IMG/VR virus record: IMGVR_UViG_3300049830_000163
Span: 1-46,912 of that record
Reading direction: 5' to 3' (one strand)
DNA: 46,912 nt
From: a virus
Both the position numbers and the translations under genes were made by a program. Of the stretch, positions 42,066 through 46,912 are shown in pieces (positions within the stretch are counted from its first letter, which is position 1; each line of letters starts with the position of its first letter). The notes under the pieces are model-generated. The model saw only the letters and a program-made list of their open reading frames with translations. It did not search any database and was not told where the DNA came from.

Positions 42066-42247
42066 TTAATTTTCCTTTTGCGGGGCGGGCGAAGGTCGAG
42101 GATTTGATAGACATGGCGACGAATTACACCTGCGACTGCGGATTTAGTTGTGCCGAAGTGGACTGCTGCTTCGGAGTAAGTGTAGCCGGTGCTGAGGTAG
42201 GTGGTAAGGGTGAGGACGCGAGGTGGGGTCCAGAAGTTTCGTTTCAC
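42047..42247 (-). CDS. Small helix-turn-helix protein (GcrA-like)
   Basis: This 66-aa protein contains 'FWTPPRVLTLTTYLSTGYTYSEAAVHFGTTKSAVAGVIRRH', here read as helix, turn and recognition helix. It recalls the N-terminal HTH of GcrA-type cell-cycle regulators of alphaproteobacteria, followed by a basic tail. It may regulate early transcription or interact with host sigma factor-dependent promoters. Overlaps both neighbours by short stretches. Confidence 0.62.
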   Translation of the reverse strand: MKRNFWTPPRVLTLTTYLSTGYTYSEAAVHFGTTKSAVAGVIRRHVYQILDLRPPRKRKIKCPNSF

Positions 42248-42684
42248 TTTGCCTCCGTCTCTGGTTGATCCCTGGTCGCGGCGTCATAGGCTGCGAGGGT
42301 GGTGGAGAGCGCATCTTCAGCCGAATGCCATTCCTCGCCGGTTCGTCGGGCCATCCAGCTAACGGTGACGTAATCTGTCAACATTCGCCGGGTTTCCCGC
42401 GCCGCCTCCACGACCTTTTCCGCCAGAGCGAGGCGGCGTTCGACAGCTTGATAATTGTCGGCGGCGTTGGAAAGTAGTCGCTCATAGCGGGCGTCCGCCT
42501 CATCCCTCTCTCGCATCACGTCTGTCAGCTTGGCTTGAAGGTCTATGATTGTGGCGAGGACAACCCGTTCGCAATTCAGCGCCAGTTGTCCATCCTCCAT
42601 AGAGGTGTAGACGACCAACCGTTCGAGCGCGGCCCCGAGGTCCATCTCCTTCAACGCTTCCACGTCTATTGGGTTATCGGTCAT
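42244..42684 (-). CDS. Coiled-coil hypothetical protein
   Basis: This 146-aa protein has a long central coiled coil ('IIDLQAKLTDVMRERDEADA' and 'YQAVERRLALAEKVVEAARE'). The acidic N-terminus and short polar tail carry no motif. ATG overlaps the stop of a 34-aa membrane protein (ATGA). Similar coiled-coil early proteins are common in phages, with no assigned role. Confidence 0.7.
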   Translation of the reverse strand: MTDNPIDVEALKEMDLGAALERLVVYTSMEDGQLALNCERVVLATIIDLQAKLTDVMRERDEADARYERLLSNAADNYQAVERRLALAEKVVEAARETRRMLTDYVTVSWMARRTGEEWHSAEDALSTTLAAYDAATRDQPETEAK

Positions 42685-42785
42685 GAAAGAACCCCTGCGT
42701 GCATGAGTACGGAGACCAACAGGCCTCCGAGGAAAGATCCGGCGACAAAGCCGATGAGCATGAAATGTGCGTCACGCGCGGTCAT
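42681..42785 (-). CDS. 34-aa single-span membrane protein
   Basis: This very short gene (MTARDAHFMLIGFVAGSF, then more hydrophobic residues) is held in place by ATGA overlaps at both ends, with GGGGAA before its ATG. About 24 residues form one transmembrane helix containing a GxxxGxxxGG-like packing pattern. Tiny membrane proteins of this kind may act in superinfection exclusion or lysis control; no homologue was recognised. Confidence 0.65.
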   Translation of the reverse strand: MTARDAHFMLIGFVAGSFLGGLLVSVLMHAGVLS

Positions 42786-43006
42786 GCGTCTTTCCCCGCG
42801 AGGCCGCAGTAACCGAGCTTGGGCTCGCCCGGCTTTCGCTTCAGGCGGATCACCAGATCGCCGCCATGGCCTTCTTCGGTTTGGCTAGTCCACGGCTCGT
42901 TCCACCGCCATGCCATGCAGGCAGAGGCGATGCAGGGGCCGTTAAATTTGATCCTCATCTCGCTACCCTTGCAGCAGGTTTTCGTCTTGGCTTCCTCTTC
43001 GGTCAT
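42782..43006 (-). CDS. Cysteine-rich small phage protein
   Basis: This 74-aa protein has cysteines at 11, 12, 25, 30 and 67 in the pattern CC...CIASACMAWRW...GYCGLAGK. Small phage proteins with this C-x4-C-M-A-W-R and YCGL signature recur in many GC-rich phages without an assigned function. The cysteines could hold zinc or an Fe-S cluster. ATG 43006 is chosen over upstream starts because of its four-base overlap with the previous gene. Confidence 0.7.
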   Translation of the reverse strand: MTEEEAKTKTCCKGSEMRIKFNGPCIASACMAWRWNEPWTSQTEEGHGGDLVIRLKRKPGEPKLGYCGLAGKDA

Positions 43007-43335
43007 GGGCGTGGGGTCCAGAAGCGGTGGCCGGGATATCTGCCGTGGCGTCGGTAAAAGAGGATGCAATATTCGTCGTAGCTGATCTGTCGGGCGCGGG
43101 CTTCCCAAGCCTCTTCCTCAGCCTCTTTGCGCTCCTGTTCGTCGCGTTCAGCCTTGGTCGGAACCGTCACGTCCAGTTCCTCGATAATCAGCACCGAGGC
43201 CATGTCGTGCGGATCGGCGCAGCCAATCGAATACCACTTGCCATCCTGAACCCGAATGGGCTCACCTTCGTCTCCGTCACCCACGACGGCGAGATAGAAG
43301 CCGTTTTCGTATTCTTCCTCGCTCATCTCGCTCAT
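43003..43335 (-). CDS. Hypothetical early protein
   Basis: This 110-aa, very acidic protein has a beta part ('FYLAVVGDGDEGEPIRVQDG') and a charged helix ('AERDEQERKEAEEEAWEARA') before 'YCILFYRRHGRYPGHRFW'. Start (ATG 43335, with a second in-frame ATG at 43326) overlaps the previous stop. No family was recognised. Confidence 0.68.
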   Translation of the reverse strand: MSEMSEEEYENGFYLAVVGDGDEGEPIRVQDGKWYSIGCADPHDMASVLIIEELDVTVPTKAERDEQERKEAEEEAWEARARQISYDEYCILFYRRHGRYPGHRFWTPRP

Positions 43336-43640
43336 CCCTCACCTCCCGCGATCAGACGGATGATGGCGGCGGCTTTGGAGAGGGCGATCCGTTCTCTTGA
43401 CCCGATGCGCTGATCCAGCGGTGTTTCTGGCGGCGCGACACCAAATGTCCAGGGATCAATGATCCTCGCCACCGCCTCTCTCATCCCCTCAGGCATGGCG
43501 GGGCGGGCGGCGATCATGGCGCAGTAGACGCGTCGCGCGCGCCCGGCGACACCGCTTCCCGCAAGGCACCGTGCACCTTCTCGAACCATATTCTCACTCG
43601 GATCGGAAGGCGTCAGAACCCATTCAGGTGTCTCGCTCAT
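43332..43640 (-). CDS. Hypothetical early protein
   Basis: This 102-aa helical protein includes 'MPEGMREAVARIIDPWTFG' and 'RIGSRERIALSKAAAIIRLI'. This type of segment ('aRii.p..f......l......ALakA..il..l') is common in small alphaproteobacterial phage proteins of unknown role. It is coupled by four-base overlaps on both sides. Confidence 0.68.
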   Translation of the reverse strand: MSETPEWVLTPSDPSENMVREGARCLAGSGVAGRARRVYCAMIAARPAMPEGMREAVARIIDPWTFGVAPPETPLDQRIGSRERIALSKAAAIIRLIAGGEG

Positions 43641-44164
43641 GACTGTTGCTCCGTGAGTGGTGGGGTCGCGCGGGCCGTCTTCCGTGGCCGTACTGAAGGA
43701 GGGAGCGGAAGTGGCTTTATCGCGAGGACTGCCGAGGGGTCGAGCAAGGACCGCGAGAAGCGATGATCAGCGTCGAACTTGTTCAGCCAATAGCTCGGGT
43801 GTTCGATGATGAACCAAGCTTTCTTGTCGCCATCGGTGTGATAGCTCGCGGTGAACCATTGTTTGCGGCGATAGTTGCGATCTAGCTCTACCTCGCAGTA
43901 AACCAAATAGCGGGCCTCGGGCTTGAGCTTCGGAACGATGATGTCCCGCCACGCAGAGGGCTGGGCTTCTGTATCGTCTCGGCGCGTATTCCCACTCTCC
44001 AGCCCCTTCTCAGCCATCCCGATGAGCCATGCGACTGTGGGCGGGTCAAAGGTGCTGAGAAACGACAGGATTGCGCCGCGTTTGGCATCGGGCAGATCCG
44101 CCTGATCCGCTATTGGTTTCAGGGCTGCAAGGCGTTGGGTGGGGGTCATGAGGGGATCCGTCAT
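43637..44164 (-). CDS. Hypothetical early protein
   Basis: This 175-aa protein has an N-terminal helical part ('TQRLAALKPIADQADLPDAK') and a beta-rich middle with aromatic residues ('YLVYCEVELDRNYRRKQWFT', 'AWFIIEHPSYWLNKFD'), followed by a basic Pro-rich tail. No recognised domain. The start lies just after the stop of a 52-aa membrane protein. Confidence 0.68.
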   Translation of the reverse strand: MTDPLMTPTQRLAALKPIADQADLPDAKRGAILSFLSTFDPPTVAWLIGMAEKGLESGNTRRDDTEAQPSAWRDIIVPKLKPEARYLVYCEVELDRNYRRKQWFTASYHTDGDKKAWFIIEHPSYWLNKFDADHRFSRSLLDPSAVLAIKPLPLPPSVRPRKTARATPPLTEQQS

Positions 44165-44165
44165 C

Positions 44166-44324
44166 TCAGTGCCTCGTCAGCCAGAGGGTGATGAGAAAAA
44201 TCATGTTCGCGAGGAGGGCACATACGACAAGGCCAAGCCAAAACCCGGACGCCGCTTCACTCTCGAACCGCGTAGGTTCCGGCTTCCTGATCTCGTCAGC
44301 CCATCTCTTTTCCTGCGGGGTCAT
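44166..44324 (-). CDS. 52-aa single-span membrane protein, WLTRH tail
   Basis: This short gene lies between two coupled genes. Its ATG overlaps the previous stop (ATGA) and its stop ends two bases before the next ATG. The product has a charged N-terminus (MTPQEKRWADEIRKPEP), one membrane helix ('GFWLGLVVCALLANMIFLIT') and ends LWLTRH. The same ending marks the 49-aa protein at 44866, so the two are probably paralogues or share a membrane-exit motif. Confidence 0.68.
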   Translation of the reverse strand: MTPQEKRWADEIRKPEPTRFESEAASGFWLGLVVCALLANMIFLITLWLTRH

Positions 44325-44869
44325 GCGAACACCTCGATCAAGATGAGTTTTTGTGCCTCAAGTTCGGCGGCCCCGGCGTCCCCGGCGGCTTCCCTGGCGG
44401 CGGCCCTGGCGGCCCTGGCGGCCCAGGCGGCTTCCCAGGCGGCGTCCCTGGCGGCCCAGGCGGTCTTGGCGGCTTCCCTGGCGGCCCAGGCGGCCCAGGC
44501 GGCGTCCTCGGCGGCCAAGGCGGCGGCCTCGGCGGCGGCCTCGGCGGCCCAGGCGGCGGCCCCGGCGGCGTCCCTATTTTCTTCTGACGGATCAGCCAGC
44601 CACGCGGCGGTTGCATCAAGCGCGGCATGGACACGAGGGTCAGGGTTGAGGTGAGAGACGCGCTGGGCGCACAGAAGGGCTAACCGGACGCACAAGTCGT
44701 TGCGCCCCAAACGACTCGCGACCCATAGAATGTCTTCTATCGGGACACCGGCCTTTAATGCCTGTTTGGCGGTCATGGACTTCCGATGCCCGAACAGTTT
44801 CTTGCGGGCGTGGGGATCGCAAGGGTCCAGAGCGAGGAGTTCGGCGAGAGTGATGGACGTAGCGGTCAT
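44321..44869 (-). CDS. Ala/Trp-rich helical repeat protein (Imm-5-like pattern)
   Basis: This 182-aa protein starts at ATG 44869, inside an ATGA overlap. Residues 1-85 form an ordinary helical domain ('LAELLALDPCDPHARKKLFG', 'ALLCAQRVSHLNPDPRVHAA'). Residues about 95-165 are a regular A-A-W-A-A / A-A-R-E-A-A repeat. The combination recalls the putative immunity proteins with A-rich helices (Imm-5 type) found in bacteria and phages. The repeat is coded by a GC-rich tandem DNA pattern. The function could be protein sequestration; this is uncertain. Confidence 0.66.
   Translation of the reverse strand: MTATSITLAELLALDPCDPHARKKLFGHRKSMTAKQALKAGVPIEDILWVASRLGRNDLCVRLALLCAQRVSHLNPDPRVHAALDATAAWLADPSEENRDAAGAAAWAAEAAAEAAALAAEDAAWAAWAAREAAKTAWAARDAAWEAAWAARAARAAAREAAGDAGAAELEAQKLILIEVFA
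44375..44572. repeat. GGCGGCCCA-type tandem repeat DNA
   Basis: About 200 bases consist of imperfect 9- and 12-base units of the GGCGGCCCA/GGCGGCCTC type. They code the Ala/Trp/Arg repeat on the minus strand. The opposite strand reads as a Gly/Pro or Arg/Pro collagen-like frame, which is a by-product. Such repeats change length easily. Confidence 0.75.
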
Positions 44870-45015
44870 GCGAAGTGCCTCGTCAGCCATGCGATTGCGA
44901 GGCCGAACGCGAGGCAGATCGTGGCGAACGCGATGCCGGTCACGAAGGGCAGAACCCAGTCCGCGTTAGCCTCGGCGTTGAACCGCTTGATGCGGTTGGG
45001 GTGGTTGGTGGTCAT
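44866..45015 (-). CDS. 49-aa single-span membrane protein, WLTRH tail
   Basis: ATG 45015 lies in a CTATGA overlap with the stop of the 100-aa gene, and the stop lies in the ATGA of the next. The polar N-terminus (MTTNHPNRIKRFNAEANAD) is followed by one membrane helix ('VLPFVTGIAFATICLAFGLA') and then IAWLTRHFA. It resembles the 52-aa protein at 44166 in size, topology and ending. Role is unknown. Confidence 0.68.
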   Translation of the reverse strand: MTTNHPNRIKRFNAEANADWVLPFVTGIAFATICLAFGLAIAWLTRHFA

Positions 45016-45314
45016 AGCTGCAATGCCCCAAGTTCGAGTTCAATAACAGGCGTTTTGGGCTGGCGCCCGACCTTTCTCACCTGACTTTCGTCGTATTCAT
45101 AGGTGAAGTCTGGTTTGTGCGGTGCCTGTTTGTAGCCGCCCGAGTGAAGTGCGATGGCGCCGCGCTTGAAAAGCGAAAGCGCGTTTTGGAGCCGCCCGGA
45201 GACGGCTCCATTATCGAACTGGATCTTCGCCCCGTTGGGGAGATGGGCGGTGTAGAGGCCGCTCGCGTGGTCGTAGGTGAAGAGGATGGGGAGGGTTTCG
45301 CGAAGGTCAAGCAT
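45012..45314 (-). CDS. Small protein with LELGALQL C-terminal tail
   Basis: This 100-aa protein has a beta-rich domain ('ILFTYDHASGLYTAHLPNGA', 'GAKIQFDNGAVSGRLQNALS'), a basic linker ('RKVGRQPKTP') and the terminal VIELELGALQL. The tail belongs with those at 38322 and 40011. Starts at ATG 45314, eight bases inside the previous gene. Function is unknown. Confidence 0.7.
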   Translation of the reverse strand: MLDLRETLPILFTYDHASGLYTAHLPNGAKIQFDNGAVSGRLQNALSLFKRGAIALHSGGYKQAPHKPDFTYEYDESQVRKVGRQPKTPVIELELGALQL

Positions 45315-45555
45315 CGTAAACCCTTTCGTTCAGGTCGTGAAACGACGGCTCTTCGACTTCCCCCTGGATAATTGAGTTGAGCGTGCCAACAATCGCCTGC
45401 GCCGCGTGTTGGGCGCAGCAGAAGTTACTCAGGCAATCTTCCGCGACAACGTGTGTGGTCTCGAAGTCTGAATAGTCGTAGACGAAAAGCGCGAGCTTGC
45501 TCGCCGGAAAGCGGGCACTGAGCCAGCGCATTACGTCTTCATTACCCTTCGACAT
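45307..45555 (-). CDS. Hypothetical early protein
   Basis: This 82-aa protein starts at ATG 45555 (longer frames overlap the real upstream gene). It contains 'ASKLALFVYDYSDFETTHVV' and 'NFCCAQHAAQAIVGTLNSII', a strand-helix arrangement with a Cys pair. No family was recognised. Overlaps neighbours at both ends. Confidence 0.64.
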   Translation of the reverse strand: MSKGNEDVMRWLSARFPASKLALFVYDYSDFETTHVVAEDCLSNFCCAQHAAQAIVGTLNSIIQGEVEEPSFHDLNERVYDA

Positions 45556-45778
45556 GAGCCACCTCGATCTTTGTCTTGCGGGCGTACTCGCCCTGGAGCT
45601 CCCAAACCTGAAAAGCTTCGACCGCGCCCTCGATGCACATGCGCGCGCCTTTTTCGTAGGCGAGGCTATCAGCACTCGTGACGACGCTGCCGTCTTCGTC
45701 CAGTATATCCTCGAAGAGACCGTTCTCCTGAACGAACTTCACCTGCCCGACTTCGCGGATGAAAAGCATAGCTTTCAT
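45542..45778 (-). CDS. Hypothetical early protein
   Basis: This 78-aa protein is coupled to its upstream neighbour by ATGA. It is mainly beta ('MLFIREVGQVKFVQENGLFE', 'DGSVVTSADSLAYEKGARMC') with a short helix and a basic end. Unknown function. Confidence 0.64.
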   Translation of the reverse strand: MKAMLFIREVGQVKFVQENGLFEDILDEDGSVVTSADSLAYEKGARMCIEGAVEAFQVWELQGEYARKTKIEVAHVEG

Positions 45779-45975
45779 GCGGTCTCCCTCGCGACAATGA
45801 GGTCCGCGCAGTGGTAGAATTCTTCCGCCGCGTTTTGCTTGCTGCTGTGGATGATAAGCCCAGCCGCGACGTGGTGCATCAGAGCGCGGAGGAGCTCTTC
45901 GCGCTCAAACATGGGCGTTCCTACGATTAGGCTTGCGACAGCTTTAGCCGCGCGATCCGTGGGACTAGGAAACAT
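45775..45975 (-). CDS. Hypothetical early protein
   Basis: This 66-aa helical protein ('DRAAKAVASLIVGTPMFERE', 'AAEEFYHCADLIVARETA') starts at ATG 45975, 11 bases before the end of the upstream gene. A longer frame to 46362 exists but crosses two better-supported short genes. Unknown function. Confidence 0.62.
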   Translation of the reverse strand: MFPSPTDRAAKAVASLIVGTPMFEREELLRALMHHVAAGLIIHSSKQNAAEEFYHCADLIVARETA

Positions 45976-46189
45976 TGGCGATGCTCCAGGCGTTGCCGCT
46001 GTCACGATAGCGCGGTGTGGATTGGAAAGAGAAATGGCGAAGCGAGATGCGAGAGAAGCGCTGCGATAAGCGCTGTAGCTCGTTAAAGCTCGCGGTGTTC
46101 GCGTTTTCAGGATGGGCGACGACGCTGAAAAATATCGCGCCGAGCTTGTGCGTCGCGCCCCCTGTCCGCATTGCGGCGGTTTTATACAT
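45965..46189 (-). CDS. Hypothetical early protein
   Basis: This 74-aa protein has GGAGGAA eight or nine bases before ATG 46189. It contains 'HKLGAIFFSVVAHPENANTA' and 'QRFSRISLRHFSFQSTPRYR', mixed strand and helix. The good ribosome site and coupling at both ends support it. Unknown function. Confidence 0.62.
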   Translation of the reverse strand: MYKTAAMRTGGATHKLGAIFFSVVAHPENANTASFNELQRLSQRFSRISLRHFSFQSTPRYRDSGNAWSIANVS

Positions 46190-46322
46190 TGAATTTCCTC
46201 CAATCCGCCTGAAGCATCCAGCTTATGGCGGCATTTTTTGACTTCAGATAGCGCATCAGCGTAACGCCGTCCCGTTTGCGGAACACAAACCAGTCCCCAT
46301 CTGGGGTGAAGCTGCAATTCAT
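46182..46322 (-). CDS. 46-aa early protein, first gene of the small-gene string
   Basis: This short gene (MNCSFTPDGDWFVFRKRDG, then 'VTLMRYLKSKNAAISWML') has GGAG about 8 nt before its ATG and overlaps the next gene by eight bases. It carries four Trp/Phe-rich turns and a basic end. An 18-codon frame just upstream ends in CCATGA at its start and could be a leader peptide, but that has little support. Confidence 0.58.
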   Translation of the reverse strand: MNCSFTPDGDWFVFRKRDGVTLMRYLKSKNAAISWMLQADWRKFNV

Positions 46323-46369
46323 GGCTGACTCCAAAGCCGCTTTTGTGCGACTCGGGTATCATGGCACGG

Positions 46370-46395
46370 GCTCATTTGCTCGTCCAGCTCATTTG
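46370..46395. repeat. Two GCTCATTTG direct repeats
   Basis: GCTCATTTG occurs at 46370-46378 and 46387-46395, 17 bases apart from start to start. They lie between the terminator of the 170-aa gene and the start of the small-gene string. The spacing would put both on nearly one face of the helix, so they could be an operator. Confidence 0.45.
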
Positions 46396-46421
46396 GCAGC
46401 TGGGCGTGTGGCGAGGCAAAG

Positions 46422-46450
46422 AAAAACCCCCGGCTCGGGTGAACCGGGGG
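46422..46450 (-). terminator. Rho-independent terminator after the 170-aa gene
   Basis: On the minus strand CCCCCGG (46444-46450) pairs perfectly with CCGGGGG (46427-46433) across a 10-base loop, followed by TTTTT (46422-46426). It lies about 30 bases after the stop codon. Confidence 0.88.
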
Positions 46451-46481
46451 TGAGATGGGAAGGGAATGTCCTAGGCTTGGA

Positions 46482-46912
46482 TTAGATATCGATGACAAGC
46501 TCTCCGATGGTCAACGCCTTCGCGCCTTCCACGTCGATCTTCGCTTGCGCGATGAAGGGGTTGCCTTCGATCTCGAGTTGTTTGACCGCTTCACTACGCC
46601 GAAGGGCAACCGCGCGCTTATCGGAAAGCTTCCAGCCTTGGGCTTGGATCGCCTTGATGAACGCGGGCGCTTTCGCAACCGCATTCCCGGCCAATTCCAG
46701 CGCCCGCGCACGGATCGGATCGCCTTCACGCACGGGGCTCGCGCGAAGCGTTCCCGCGTACATATTGTCGAGCCGCTTTTCCGCCATCGCGCGGGCGTTC
46801 GCCGCGCCGTCTTCTTCCTTCGCCGACGCCATAGCGTCATTGAGTATTTGCCGCAAGCCGTAGTTGTAAATGTACTCCTGCGTGATCGCGGGGAATTTCG
46901 CCACGTTTACGT
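46482..46912 (-). CDS. Early phage protein, 3' part of the gene crossing the junction
   Basis: This is the C-terminal part of the 170-aa protein whose 5' end is at 406. The GTG at 46904 is an internal Val codon and not the start. The visible sequence has 'FPAITQEYIYNYGLRQILND', an acidic/Ala helix, and ends 'ALTIGELVIDI', which loosely recalls the L-x-L-G-E-L-x-L tails of three small early proteins. A strong terminator follows. Compared with the left copy it has one amino-acid change (Val for Ile at codon 29) and three silent changes. Confidence 0.8.
   Translation of the reverse strand, partial: VNVAKFPAITQEYIYNYGLRQILNDAMASAKEEDGAANARAMAEKRLDNMYAGTLRASPVREGDPIRARALELAGNAVAKAPAFIKAIQAQGWKLSDKRAVALRRSEAVKQLEIEGNPFIAQAKIDVEGAKALTIGELVIDI
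46589..46912. repeat. Right copy of terminal direct overlap
   Basis: This repeats bases 1-324 with C in place of T at the four differing positions (46716, 46740, 46887, 46910). Unique genome length is therefore about 46,588 bases. Confidence 0.9.

Noticed and set aside
44375-44572. Repeats as a possible CRISPR array
   Set aside because: Units are 9-12 bases, contiguous, in frame and coding; there are no spacers.
44351-44649. Plus-strand Gly-Pro (collagen-like) and Arg-Pro repeat frames
   Set aside because: They are the antisense of the Ala/Trp repeat gene, which is locked in place by ATGA overlaps with both neighbours.
45775-46362. A 195-codon frame covering the start of the small-gene string
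   Set aside because: Two shorter genes with ribosome sites and coupled overlaps occupy the same DNA; only the last 66 codons of this frame are supported.
46320-46376. 18-codon frame (MSPCHDTRV...) before the 46-aa gene as a leader peptide
   Set aside because: It ends in CCATGA at the next start but has only a weak ribosome site and no attenuator-like structure.
46904-46904. GTG at 46904 as the true start of the right-end gene
   Set aside because: The left copy shows 30 more codons upstream, ending at an ATG with AAGGAG; the GTG is an internal Val codon.
1-46912. Integrase, repressor-type lysogeny module, phage RNA polymerase and tRNA genes
   Set aside because: I looked for tyrosine/serine recombinase motifs, T7-type polymerase motifs and the T-loop GGTTCGA-like pattern outside genes and saw none; a tRNA search program could still find a divergent tRNA.

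Overview
The window is an essentially complete genome of a tailed double-stranded DNA phage with short-tailed (podovirus) architecture. The first 324 bases recur at the right end (46589-46912) with four T/C differences, so the contig is a circularly closed or circularly permuted map of about 46,588 unique bases. One gene (170 codons) runs across the junction. No integrase, no phage RNA polymerase, no tRNA and no rRNA were seen. Transcription therefore probably uses host RNA polymerase, and four sigma70-like promoters can be pointed to. The high GC content, GC-rich codon use and head genes of the Bordetella BPP-1 (Bbp) type suggest a GC-rich proteobacterial host. A GcrA-like helix-turn-helix protein hints at an alphaproteobacterium, but this is only an inference.

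Layout. Two opposed gene blocks diverge from a 740-base non-coding region (407-1144). That region holds an imperfect inverted repeat, a run of 16 A and promoters, and it is the best candidate for an origin or control region. The plus strand (1145-30720) is the virion and lysis block: small and large terminase, a proline-rich small protein, portal (head-tail connector), an M15-type endolysin, Bbp19-like protein, scaffold, major capsid protein, Bbp16-like protein, and then a strong terminator. Next come three consecutive genes with Sec signal peptides (8427-13771), which is unusual for phage structural loci. A capsid-staple-like protein, tail tubular A and B, a T7 gp13-like protein and three internal virion proteins follow. 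One internal protein carries a tail-lysozyme domain. The last is a giant protein with an ADP-ribosyltransferase-like domain, split by an apparent -1 frameshift in an A7 run. The block ends with a T7-type tail fibre and a holin-type lysis cassette.

The minus strand (30714-46482, then 406-1 across the junction) is the early and replication block. From its 5' end it starts with a strongly promoted and terminated single gene (170 aa). Then come about 16 very small, translationally coupled genes, including three single-span membrane proteins and an Ala/Trp-rich repeat protein. After these are an SF1 helicase, a second insulated gene (190 aa), a ribbon-helix-helix-like protein, a Cas4-like nuclease, a Sak4-like ATPase, a ParB-methyltransferase fusion, a uracil-DNA-glycosylase/exonuclease protein, a family A DNA polymerase and a P-loop (DUF3987-like) replication protein. 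The glycosylase/exonuclease and polymerase genes lie in one reading frame, separated only by a single TAG. That stop cuts the proofreading domain between its ExoII and ExoIII motifs.

The strongest candidates for something new are these: the in-frame amber inside the proofreading polymerase; a short C-terminal peptide of the form L-(D/E)-L-G-(E/A)-L-x-L shared by otherwise unrelated early proteins and written with different synonymous codons; a separate early protein ending in an SSB-like acidic tip; the run of three exported cysteine-rich proteins; and a family of GGGGCC/GGCCCC hairpins found in the control region and in one early intergenic gap.
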